14,306 nucleotides of DNA from Chloroflexia bacterium (GTDB taxonomy: Bacteria; Chloroflexota; Chloroflexia; QHBQ01; JADMIH01). Numbering within the stretch: position 1 is the stretch's first letter; every line of letters starts with the position of its first letter. Shown here piece after piece: positions 1 through 6,945 of the stretch. Position numbers and translations under genes: made by a program. Under the pieces are notes generated by a model. The model saw only the letters and a program-made list of their open reading frames with translations. It was not told the origin of the DNA and made no database searches. The stretch is from NCBI GenBank assembly GCA_025927935.1, contig JAICKM010000087.1:1-14306 (forward strand), given 5' to 3'.

Positions 1-1538
1 AGGGCCAGGATCTCGTCCAGTTCGGCGGAGACGAGCAGCACCGCGCGGCCCTGGTTGCGCTGGGCGACGATCTGACTGTGGATGAACTCGATGGAGCCGA
101 CATCCAGCCCGCGGGTGGGCTGCGCGGCGATGAGCAGGCGGATAGGACGCGAGAGTTCGCGGGCGATGATCACCTTCTGCTGGTTGCCGCCGGACAGATT
201 GCCCGCCGGCACCTCGGCGCCCGGCGTGCGGATGTCGAACGCGCGGATCATCTTGTGGGCAAACGCGCGGATCGGACCATCCTGCATGAGGATGCCGCGG
301 GCGAACGGCGGCTGGTAATAGGTGGACAGCACCAGGTTGGCGCTGATTGGGTAGCTGAGCACCAGGCCGAACTTCTGGCGATCCTCCGGGATATGACCCA
401 ACCCGCTTTCGATTAGCCGGTGTGGTGTGCGATTGGTGACATCCTGGGCTTCGAGCGTGACGTGCCCGCCCGCCGCCGGGCGCAGCCCCGTCAGCGCCTC
501 CACCAGCTCCGTTTGCCCGTTGCCCTCCACCCCGGCGATGCCAAAGATCTCACCGGGGAAGATGGCGAAAGACACGCCATCGACGGCTAACTGGCCCCGG
601 TTGTCCTTGACCTGCAAGCCCTCAACGTTCAGCACCGCCGGGCCGGTGGGTGCCGGGGCGGCACTGACGGTGTGCTCCGGCTGCGCCTCGCCCAGCCCGA
701 TGGCCGCGGCGCCCGCCGCCTGCTTGGCCCGGTCGCCGGTCAACGAGATGGTGCGGCCCACCATCATCGTCGCCAGGTCTTGCTCGCTGACTTCATTTGC
801 CTGGGCGTGCCCCACGACCCGGCCCAGGCGCAACACAGTGATCCGGTTGGCAATCGCCAGCACCTCGCGCAGCTTATGGGTGATAAACACAATGGAATGG
901 CCCTGCGCGCGCAAGCCATCCATAATGACGAACAGGTCGTCGGCCTCTTGCGGCGTCAGCACGGCGGTCGGCTCGTCGAGGATCAGCACGCGGGCGTTGC
1001 GATAAAACGCCTTGAGGATCTCGACCCGCTGCTGCGCGCCCACCGACAGGTCCTGCACGATGGCCGCCGGATTGACATGCAAGCCATACTGGTCCGACAG
1101 TTCCTGGATGCGGCGCGCCGCTGCCGGGCGGTCGAGGATCACCCCGCTGCGGGTACTCTCCTGCCCCAGCATGATATTCTCGGTCACGGTGAGCGGCGGC
1201 ACCAGCATGAAGTGCTGGTGGACCATGCCGATGCCGCGGTTGATGGCGTCGCGCGGGTTCTGGAAATGCACGGGGTCGCCGTCGACCAGCACCTGCCCCT
1301 CATCGGGTTGGTAGAGGCCGTAGAGGATGTTCATGAGCGTCGATTTGCCGGCGCCGTTCTCGCCCAACAGGGCGTGGACCTCGCCGTGGCGCAGATCAAA
1401 GTTCACATGATCGTTCGCCAGCACGCCGGGGAAGCGTTTGACAATATCCCGCGCTTCGAGGGCGAAGGTGGCCGGTGGCGTGCTGACCGCCGCACGCTGC
1501 GGCAGAGACTGGGGGCCGCGCGCCACTTCTTTACTCAT
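1..1538 (-). CDS. BMP-type (nucleoside-family) ABC importer, dual ATP-binding subunit, partial at C-terminus
   Basis: Cytoplasmic energy-coupling subunit with two fused nucleotide-binding domains, similar to RbsA and NupO/YufO. The visible 512 residues start at ATG 1538, preceded by AGGAG at 6-nt spacing. The first domain has Walker A GENGAGKST (59-67), Q-loop Q108, signature LSVGAQQ (164-170), Walker B LILDEP (185-190) and H221. The second has the degenerate P-loop GVEGNGQTE (336-344), which is usual for this family, signature LSGGNQQ (448-454) and AAQPTRGLD (471-479). The reading frame runs off the left edge just after SAELDEILA, so only roughly the last 20-30 residues are missing compared with family members of about 510-540 aa. 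It is the last gene of the four-gene importer operon and starts 67 bp after the second permease. An Ala/Pro-rich linker (about 272-300) separates the domains. The sugar-importer ATPase alternative is less likely given the BMP and NupP/NupQ-like neighbours. Confidence 0.95.
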   Translation of the reverse strand, partial: MSKEVARGPQSLPQRAAVSTPPATFALEARDIVKRFPGVLANDHVNFDLRHGEVHALLGENGAGKSTLMNILYGLYQPDEGQVLVDGDPVHFQNPRDAINRGIGMVHQHFMLVPPLTVTENIMLGQESTRSGVILDRPAAARRIQELSDQYGLHVNPAAIVQDLSVGAQQRVEILKAFYRNARVLILDEPTAVLTPQEADDLFVIMDGLRAQGHSIVFITHKLREVLAIANRITVLRLGRVVGHAQANEVSEQDLATMMVGRTISLTGDRAKQAAGAAAIGLGEAQPEHTVSAAPAPTGPAVLNVEGLQVKDNRGQLAVDGVSFAIFPGEIFGIAGVEGNGQTELVEALTGLRPAAGGHVTLEAQDVTNRTPHRLIESGLGHIPEDRQKFGLVLSYPISANLVLSTYYQPPFARGILMQDGPIRAFAHKMIRAFDIRTPGAEVPAGNLSGGNQQKVIIARELSRPIRLLIAAQPTRGLDVGSIEFIHSQIVAQRNQGRAVLLVSAELDEILA

Positions 1539-1605
1539 TGTCGCTCCTGCTCACTGATGATGGCATCCCACAGTCTACGATCCGCAACCGCTGGGGCCGC
1601 CGGGC

Positions 1606-2514
1606 CTAATACGGCACACCGTCGGCGGCGGGCGGGATCGACCGGCCGACAAAGCCGGCCAGCACAAACAACGTCACGACATAGGGCAGCATGCCCACCA
1701 GGCGCGCGTCGATGGGCACGCCGCACGACTGCATGTTGTTCTGGATCGAGAGCGTCAGCCCAAAGAAGAACGCGGCGGCCAGGGCGCCGAACGGTTTCCA
1801 CTTGCCGAAGATCATGGCGGCCAGGGCGATGAAGCCGAAGCCCGAGGTCATACCCGGCGAGAAGACGGGGATATAGCCCGGCACATAGGACGCGCCGCCC
1901 AGCCCGGCAAACAGCCCGCCCAGCAAGACGGCAGAGTAGCGCACGCGGTGGACGTTGATGCCCACGGTATCCGCCGCCTTGGGATGCTCGCCCACGGCCC
2001 GCACGCGCAGGCCCCAGGGCGTGTAATTCAGCACCAGGTGCAGCACCGCCACCAGCACAATCGCCACAATCGCCAGCAATTGCACCGACAAGGAGATACC
2101 GGGGATGGGCAACGGCACGCTGCCAATGGTGCCCGGCGAGGTTGGGGCATCCGAGGAGTACCACTGGCCGTACAAATAACTGGTGATGCCGAAGCCGAGG
2201 ATGTTGATCACCGTACCGCTGATGATCTGATCGACCTTGAAGGTGATCGACAGCCAGCCATGCAGCAAGGCCATCGCCCCGCCGACCAGGATCGCCACCA
2301 GCACCCCCATGGGCACGCTGTTAAAGGTCACGGCCGCCCAGTAGCCGCCGAAGGCCCCGCTGAGCATCATGCCTTCGATGGCGATATTGACCACGCCCGC
2401 GCGCTCACAGGCCACCCCGCCCAAGGCGCCGAGAATGATCGGCGTGGCGAAGCTGAGGGCCGTTACCAGCACACTCAACACCAGGGCCAGTAGCGGTTGA
2501 TTACAGAGAGTCAC
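1606..2514 (-). CDS. BMP-type ABC importer permease (NupQ/YufQ-like)
   Basis: Inner-membrane permease of the BPD_transp_2 (RbsC/LivH-like) family, 302 aa and mostly hydrophobic. The N-terminal motif ERAGVVNIAIEGMMLSGA (37-54) is the hallmark of the shorter permease in BMP-linked nucleoside importers. Near the C-terminus is a second conserved stretch around MIFGKWKPFGA. The start is GTG 2514, with GGGAGG about 5 nt upstream; this Shine-Dalgarno overlaps the TAG stop of the preceding permease (gap 10 bp), which indicates translational coupling. It should pair with the 402-aa permease to form a heterodimeric channel powered by the downstream ATPase. Substrate (nucleosides, or flavin/other BMP ligands) cannot be fixed from the permease alone. 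Confidence 0.93.
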   Translation of the reverse strand: MTLCNQPLLALVLSVLVTALSFATPIILGALGGVACERAGVVNIAIEGMMLSGAFGGYWAAVTFNSVPMGVLVAILVGGAMALLHGWLSITFKVDQIISGTVINILGFGITSYLYGQWYSSDAPTSPGTIGSVPLPIPGISLSVQLLAIVAIVLVAVLHLVLNYTPWGLRVRAVGEHPKAADTVGINVHRVRYSAVLLGGLFAGLGGASYVPGYIPVFSPGMTSGFGFIALAAMIFGKWKPFGALAAAFFFGLTLSIQNNMQSCGVPIDARLVGMLPYVVTLFVLAGFVGRSIPPAADGVPY

Positions 2515-2524
2515 CTGCGCCTCC

Positions 2525-3733
2525 CTACGCTTTCTCGCCCCAGCCGCTGGTCAGCACGGGGGAACCCGCGCCGGCCGGCGTGGCACGCACCCGGTAGACC
2601 GCGCGGATAATGGCGTCAGCCGCCACAAAGAGCAGGATCAGGCCCTGGATCACGGAAATGATCTCACTGGGCACCTGCGTCTCGTACTGCATCTGGGTGG
2701 CGCCCGCCCGCAGGGCGCCGAAGAGCAAGGCCGCCACGACCACCCCAACGGGGTTGCTGCGGCCGAGCAGCGCCACGGCGATACTGTCGAAGCCGTAGCC
2801 GCTGGAGAAGCCGAGTCCGAAATAGCGGTCGCCCAGCGGCTGCGCGCTGGTCACGTCGAGCGCGACGCCGGTCACTTCGACCGCGCCGGCCAGCCCGGCC
2901 AGCAGCCCGCTGAGGGCCATCGCCAGGATAATGTTGCGCACGATGGGAATGCCCGCGTAGCGCGCCGCCGAGGAATTGGCCCCCGTGGTGCGGATCTCAA
3001 AGCCCCAGGTCGTCCGGTACAAGAACCACCAGACCAGCGCGGCGGTCAGCAAGGCGAGCAGCACGCCGGCATGGAGTTGGAACTGCGGGATCAACATCGG
3101 CAACCAGGACGTGGGTTGCAGCAAGGGCGTCTGCGCGGCCACGCTCCCCGGCTTCTTCATCGCCCCGCTCAGCATCCAGGCGACGAACTGCAAGGACAGA
3201 TAGTTCATCATGATTGTCGTGATGACTTCGTGGGCGCCCGTGCGCGCCTTGAGGAAGCCGGGCACGGCGCCCCATAGGAAGCCGCCCAGCATGCCGGCGG
3301 CCAGAGTCAGCGGAATATGGATAATGGCCGGCAAATGGAAGTTATAGCCGACAAAGGCGGCGGAGAGCGCGCCCAGGGCCAACTGGCCCTCGGCGCCGAT
3401 GTTGAAGAGGCCGCACTTGAAAGCCAGCGCCACGGCCAGGCCGGTGAAGATATAGGGGGTGGACTGGATCAACGTGCCGGCGATCGCGTCCGGCGATCCG
3501 AAAGCGCCCTGGAACAGCCCGCCATAGGCGGCCAGGGCGGTGCCCAGGCTACCGGTCGTCACCCAGATAATCAGGCCGCCAATCACCAGCGAGGTGAAGA
3601 TCGAGAGCGCGGGCACCAGCAGTTCGCGGCCCACCCGGAGTGCGACCGCCGCCGGTTGCCCGGTGGGCGGGCGGGACACCACCGTCGCCCCGGTGCGGGG
3701 GCTGTCGGTGGTTAATTGGGCATCATCAGGCAC
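2525..3733 (-). CDS. BMP-type ABC importer permease (NupP/YufP-like)
   Basis: Inner-membrane permease of 402 aa in the same superfamily as its downstream partner. It has a cytoplasmic N-terminal extension of about 35 polar residues, a first membrane segment at about 38-60, and the family motif FNIGAEGQLALGA (110-122). A later conserved stretch is GYGFDSIAVALLGRSNPVGV, followed by the last membrane helices. The start is GTG 3733, with AGGTG about 5 nt upstream. It lies 67 bp after the lipoprotein gene, and that gap contains a strong 12-bp hairpin. It is tightly coupled to the next permease. The C-terminal tail of about 20 residues after the last helix is polar. Length is somewhat above the usual 350-370 aa because of both tails. 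Confidence 0.93.
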   Translation of the reverse strand: MPDDAQLTTDSPRTGATVVSRPPTGQPAAVALRVGRELLVPALSIFTSLVIGGLIIWVTTGSLGTALAAYGGLFQGAFGSPDAIAGTLIQSTPYIFTGLAVALAFKCGLFNIGAEGQLALGALSAAFVGYNFHLPAIIHIPLTLAAGMLGGFLWGAVPGFLKARTGAHEVITTIMMNYLSLQFVAWMLSGAMKKPGSVAAQTPLLQPTSWLPMLIPQFQLHAGVLLALLTAALVWWFLYRTTWGFEIRTTGANSSAARYAGIPIVRNIILAMALSGLLAGLAGAVEVTGVALDVTSAQPLGDRYFGLGFSSGYGFDSIAVALLGRSNPVGVVVAALLFGALRAGATQMQYETQVPSEIISVIQGLILLFVAADAIIRAVYRVRATPAGAGSPVLTSGWGEKA

Positions 3734-3751
3734 GGCACACCTATATTACCA

Positions 3752-3779
3752 GGAGGGGCGTCTGTGGAGACGCCCCTCC
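3752..3779 (-). terminator. Intra-operon hairpin between binding-protein and permease genes
   Basis: Perfect 12-bp stem GGAGGGGCGTCT / AGACGCCCCTCC (3752-3763 with 3768-3779) closed by a 4-nt loop. In the minus-strand transcript it lies 21 nt after the lipoprotein stop and 18 nt before the permease start. No U-tract follows (TGGTAATAT), so a full intrinsic terminator is unlikely. It probably protects the upstream message from 3' decay or attenuates read-through, giving more binding protein than permease, as intercistronic hairpins do in other importer operons. The hairpin is seen directly; the role is inferred. Confidence 0.6.
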
Positions 3780-3800
3780 CGTACTATGCGCTTGCGATCG

Positions 3801-5036
3801 TTACGGTTTGGCCGGCGCCACGCCGGTCTTCACCGCGCCGCTGGCCAGGTCGGCGGTCAGCTTCTCGATCTTGGCCTTCACATCGGCCGGGACCTTGGAG
3901 TCCTGGTCGTGATAGGGCGCCAGGCCCACTTGCCCGTTGTTGTTGCCGCCCTTGAAGGTGCCGTCGGCCACTGTCTTGAGCAGATCGGACACGCCCTGGG
4001 TCAGCTTTTTCTCCGCGCTGGTCAGCAGCACCGGCTGGGCTTCCGGCACCGTATTGTACTGGTCCACGTCCACGCCGATTGCCAGCACGCCCTTATCCTT
4101 GCGCTCCAGAGCGGCGAACAGCGCGCCGTTCCCCGTCTGGCCGCCCGCGCCGAACAGGATATCCGCGCCCTTGTCGATCATCGACAGGCCGGTGGTCTTG
4201 CCCCAGGGGGTATCGTTGAAGGTCTTGCTGATATCAACGTCGCTGTGGTACACGACCTGGACGGTGATATTGGGGTCGGTCGCCTTGGCGCCGGCGCGAT
4301 AGCCTTCACCATAGCGCCACACCGGCGGGACGGTGTCGGTGCCGAGCACGGAACCGATGTTGTGCGTCTTGCTCATCATGGCGGCGAGGGCGCCGGCCAG
4401 ATAGCCCGCCTTGTCCTCTTCGAAGACCAGGCCGGCCAGGTTCGGGATGGCCGGGTCCGCCTGGAACTGGTCCACGCCGATAAACTTCACGTTGGGGTTC
4501 GCCTTGGCCGCTGCCGTGGTTGCGTCGGCCAGCGCGAAGCCGACCGTGACGACCACGTCATACTTATCCTGAATAAACTGATCGATCAGCTTGCTGTAGT
4601 CCTTGGCGTCTTTCGGCACCAGATACTTGATGTCGGCGCCCAGGTCCTTCTGTGCCTGCAACACGCCTTCATACGACGCCTGGTTGAAGTTCTTATCGTT
4701 AATCGAACCGACATCGGTCACGAGGCCGATCTTCAGCTTGGCGCCGGTACCGCCCGCCGCCGTGGTGCCGGTGGGCGCGGCCATCGCTTCGGTGGCCGTC
4801 GCGGCGGGCGCCGTGGTATCGGTCGCCGCCGCCGCGGGCGCCGTGGTATTCGTTGCCGCTGCCGCGGGCGCCGTGGTATCGGTCGCTGCCGCCGCGGGTG
4901 CCGTGGTATTCGTTGCCGCTGCCGCCGGGACCGACGTGGCCGTCGAGGTCTCACCCCCGCAGGCTGATACCAGCATACTGACGGTCAGCAGCGCGCTTGC
5001 CGCCAGCAGGCCCCCGGATTTGAAGAACTTTTTCAA
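3801..5036 (-). CDS. BMP-family (PnrA-like) substrate-binding lipoprotein
   Basis: Extracytoplasmic solute-binding lipoprotein, 411 aa, that delivers ligand to the importer. The chosen start is TTG 5036: AAGGAGGAG lies 9 nt upstream and the protein then begins MKKFFKSG with an ideal signal peptide. A frame open to an ATG at 5105 would put 23 charged residues in front of it. The lipobox is V-S-A-C with Cys26 as the lipidation site. Residues 27-99 form a low-complexity Ala/Thr/Pro tether containing four AAAAT(N/D)TTAP repeats (38-77). The BMP domain begins at about 100 with IGLVTDVGSINDKNFNQ (103-119), the family signature; Asn113, Asp114, Phe117 and Asn118 match positions that contact nucleoside in PnrA-type proteins (family knowledge). 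Conserved FIGVDQ and GVDVDQYNT follow. Purine nucleoside is the likeliest ligand; riboflavin-type BMP proteins remain an alternative. Confidence 0.93.
   Translation of the reverse strand: MKKFFKSGGLLAASALLTVSMLVSACGGETSTATSVPAAAATNTTAPAAAATDTTAPAAAATNTTAPAAAATDTTAPAATATEAMAAPTGTTAAGGTGAKLKIGLVTDVGSINDKNFNQASYEGVLQAQKDLGADIKYLVPKDAKDYSKLIDQFIQDKYDVVVTVGFALADATTAAAKANPNVKFIGVDQFQADPAIPNLAGLVFEEDKAGYLAGALAAMMSKTHNIGSVLGTDTVPPVWRYGEGYRAGAKATDPNITVQVVYHSDVDISKTFNDTPWGKTTGLSMIDKGADILFGAGGQTGNGALFAALERKDKGVLAIGVDVDQYNTVPEAQPVLLTSAEKKLTQGVSDLLKTVADGTFKGGNNNGQVGLAPYHDQDSKVPADVKAKIEKLTADLASGAVKTGVAPAKP
4806..4925 (-). repeat. Tandem repeat encoding the lipoprotein tether (2 x 60 bp)
   Basis: Two 60-bp copies (4866-4925 and 4806-4865) differ at two positions only. 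Each copy holds two 30-bp units that encode AAAATNTTAP and AAAATDTTAP. Both differences are synonymous Ala codon changes. This looks like recent duplication of a 60-bp block inside the linker, so linker length may vary between strains. Confidence 0.9.
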
Positions 5037-5168
5037 ATCGCGTCTCCTCCTTGTGTACATCAGGTCCGAGGGCCAGGTCGCCACTGCGCGTGGCCGCCCG
5101 GACATCTACCAATCCCGCACGCCGGTCCACCCGGCGAGGCATCCGCGCCCTGACGGATGCCAGGGTAC
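5037..5168 (-). promoter_or_regulatory. Structured 5' leader of the importer operon
   Basis: The region between the predicted transcription start (about 5168) and the TTG start is about 130 nt and folds on paper into three successive hairpins. The first is an 8-bp stem, 5154-5161 with 5138-5145 (GGCATCCG/CGGATGCC, 8-nt loop). The second is a 6-bp stem, 5131-5136 with 5120-5125 (5-nt loop). The third is a longer interrupted stem, 5096-5103 with 5064-5073, capped by a 5-bp stem 5090-5094 with 5080-5084. The Shine-Dalgarno AAGGAGGAG (5044-5052) is left single-stranded. No known riboswitch consensus was recognised; it may be a cis-regulatory RNA or only a stabilising leader. Confidence 0.45.
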
Positions 5169-5174
5169 GGCGCT

Positions 5175-5203
5175 ATTATAACACAGCCCTGGAGCAGTGT
5201 CAT
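5175..5203 (-). promoter_or_regulatory. Sigma70-type promoter of the importer operon
   Basis: Minus strand: -35 ATGACA (5198-5203), a 17-nt spacer, and -10 TATAAT (5175-5180). The -35 matches TTGACA at five of six positions and the -10 is perfect. The expected start of transcription is near 5168. Confidence 0.8.
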
Positions 5204-5225
5204 TCGGTTTGCGGGGCTAATTTGC

Positions 5226-5254
5226 TTGACGGGTCTGCACTTTGGCTTTATACT
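5226..5254 (+). promoter_or_regulatory. Sigma70-type promoter of the kinase/FHA/phosphatase cassette
   Basis: -35 TTGACG (5226-5231), a 17-nt spacer, and -10 TATACT (5249-5254), five of six matches in each box. Transcription would start near 5261, so the kinase start must be downstream of that, supporting ATG 5347. It is back to back with the importer promoter; only 22 bp separate the two -35 boxes. Confidence 0.75.
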
Positions 5255-5346
5255 GGCTTGCAGTGCGCGGGTTCGGAGCATCCGGCCCGGCGACTCCCCA
5301 ACTCGGAGGTAGCCTGTCGCCGGGCCAATCGGCGGCGCCGCGATTC

Positions 5347-6912
5347 ATGTATAGCTTCCTACCACCAGGGACCATGCTCCATGGCCGCTACCGGATCCAG
5401 CGCGTGCTGGGCGGCGGCGGGATGGGCGCCGTCTACCTGGCCGACGATACCCGCACCCCCGGCCTGCAGGTGGCCGTGAAAGAAATGCGCACCGAGTCGG
5501 AAGTGGCCGGCGCCGCGCCCTCGCCGGAGGCGGAGGAGGAGCGCAAGCAGGCCGTCGACTCGTTTGTGCGCGAGGCGGAAATCCTCAAGCCGCTGTCGCA
5601 CCCCAACCTGCCCTTCTTCAGCGACGCCTTCGAGGAGAACGGCCGCCCCTACCTGGTGATGGAGTTTGTGCCGGGCGAGTCCCTGGAAAAGAAACTCGAC
5701 CGGCTCAACGGCAAGCCGATGGGCGAGCGCGAGGCGCTCTACTACGGCATCCAGGTGGCGCGCGTGCTGCGCTATTTGCACAGCCAGAACCCGCCGATCA
5801 TCTTCCGCGACGTGAAGCCGGCCAATGTCATGGTCATGCCCAATTATCAGGTCAAGCTGATCGACTTCGGCATCGCCCGCAAATACAAGGTCGGCCAGCG
5901 CAAGGACACGGTGTCGATGGGCACGGCGGCCTATGCGCCGTTCGAGCAGTTCGGCAAGGGGCAGACCGACGGCCGCTCGGATATTTACTCGCTGGCGGCC
6001 ACGCTGTTCCATCTGCTGACCGGCCGCCCGCCGACGCCGGCCACCACGCCGCCCAGCCTGCGCGATCTGAACCCGCTGGTCAGCACGGACACCGAGAAGC
6101 TGATCATCCAGGCCATGGATCGGGACATGAACAAGCGCCCGCAGAGCGCCCGCGATTTCGAGCAGGCCCTGCGCCAGTGCTACGGCATCCCGTTCAAGGA
6201 ACCGGAACCGCTGCCGGAGCCGCATCCGGTCGAGGCCGGCCCGGCCCCCGCCGCGGTGCCCCCGGTGATTGTCACCCCGCCGGTGCAAGCGCCGGCCCGG
6301 CCGCCGGTAGTCGTCACACCCGCGCCGCAAACGCAGCCGGCGCCGCCCGCTATTGTGATTTCGACGCCCAGCACGACGGCCCCGCCGGTGGTAAACCGCC
6401 CGCCCGCGCCGGTGCCGACCCCGCCCGCCATGGCCCCGGTCGCGCCCGCGGCCCCGCGACCGGCCACCGTGCCGCCGCCCGTGGCGCCGGGCCACGGGAC
6501 GAACTGCCCCAATTGTGGTTATATCAACAAGCTTGGCGCGCGCTTCTGCGGAAACTGCGGCGCCAGCCTGGCCGGTCGCCCGCCCGCCCGCATCCAGGTG
6601 CTGGGGCCGCGCGGCGTGCTCTGGGAGCGCCGCATCGCGCCGGACGAGAACCCGTTCGTCATCGGGCGGCGCAGCCTGTCCCGGCAAATCTTCCCGCATA
6701 TCGATCTGACCTACAGCGACCCGTCGGCCTATGTCTCGCGCCGGCACGCGCAAATCATCGCCGATGCCCAGGGTTACAGCCTGGAAGATCTCGGGTCCGA
6801 GAACGGCACGTATCTCAACAGCACCCGCGTGCCCGCGAACCAGCCCATCTTGCTGCACAACGGCGACATTATCCAGGTGGGCAAGGTGCAAATGCAATTT
6901 TCCGTCGGCTAA
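5347..6912 (+). CDS. Ser/Thr protein kinase with zinc ribbon and C-terminal FHA domain
   Basis: Cytoplasmic Hanks-type kinase, 521 aa, with no membrane segment. The kinase domain (about 13-275) has glycine loop GGGGMGAVY (22-30), ATP-anchoring Lys45 in VAVKEM, catalytic loop FRDVKPANV (153-161) with Asp155, DFG 173-175, and APFEQF in place of APE. The usual HRD His is Phe153, a variant also seen in other bacterial kinases. A Pro/Ala-rich linker (280-386) leads to a zinc ribbon with Cys387, 390, 401 and 404. The FHA domain (about 437-515) has IGRR (439-442), SRRH (464-467) and ENGT (485-488), so it should bind phosphothreonine. Start choice: the promoter ends at 5254 and MYSFLPPGT at 5347 resembles related kinases, although no good Shine-Dalgarno precedes it. 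GGAGGT at 5305-5310 lies before an in-frame CTG at 5314, an alternative start. ATG 5374 would cut only nine residues. Confidence 0.93.
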   Translation: MYSFLPPGTMLHGRYRIQRVLGGGGMGAVYLADDTRTPGLQVAVKEMRTESEVAGAAPSPEAEEERKQAVDSFVREAEILKPLSHPNLPFFSDAFEENGRPYLVMEFVPGESLEKKLDRLNGKPMGEREALYYGIQVARVLRYLHSQNPPIIFRDVKPANVMVMPNYQVKLIDFGIARKYKVGQRKDTVSMGTAAYAPFEQFGKGQTDGRSDIYSLAATLFHLLTGRPPTPATTPPSLRDLNPLVSTDTEKLIIQAMDRDMNKRPQSARDFEQALRQCYGIPFKEPEPLPEPHPVEAGPAPAAVPPVIVTPPVQAPARPPVVVTPAPQTQPAPPAIVISTPSTTAPPVVNRPPAPVPTPPAMAPVAPAAPRPATVPPPVAPGHGTNCPNCGYINKLGARFCGNCGASLAGRPPARIQVLGPRGVLWERRIAPDENPFVIGRRSLSRQIFPHIDLTYSDPSAYVSRRHAQIIADAQGYSLEDLGSENGTYLNSTRVPANQPILLHNGDIIQVGKVQMQFSVG

Positions 6913-6945
6913 GCACCCGGCGGCTTATAGGAGGCTCCACGCAGA

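Noticed and set aside
4806..4925. CRISPR-like periodic repeats
   Set aside because: The repeats are contiguous, without spacers, and code in frame for the lipoprotein tether.
3540..4967. 475-codon plus-strand frame opposite the lipoprotein gene
   Set aside because: Ends in Arg/Gly/Cys runs that are the antisense of the Ala/Thr repeat tether; no start signals or domains.
5037..5105. Upstream ATG for the lipoprotein, adding 23 residues
   Set aside because: It would place charged residues before the signal peptide and ignores the ideal Shine-Dalgarno in front of TTG 5036.
5359..6897. 512-codon open frame antisense to the kinase gene
   Set aside because: His/Arg/Gly-rich composition and no motif, while the plus strand carries every kinase, ribbon and FHA motif.
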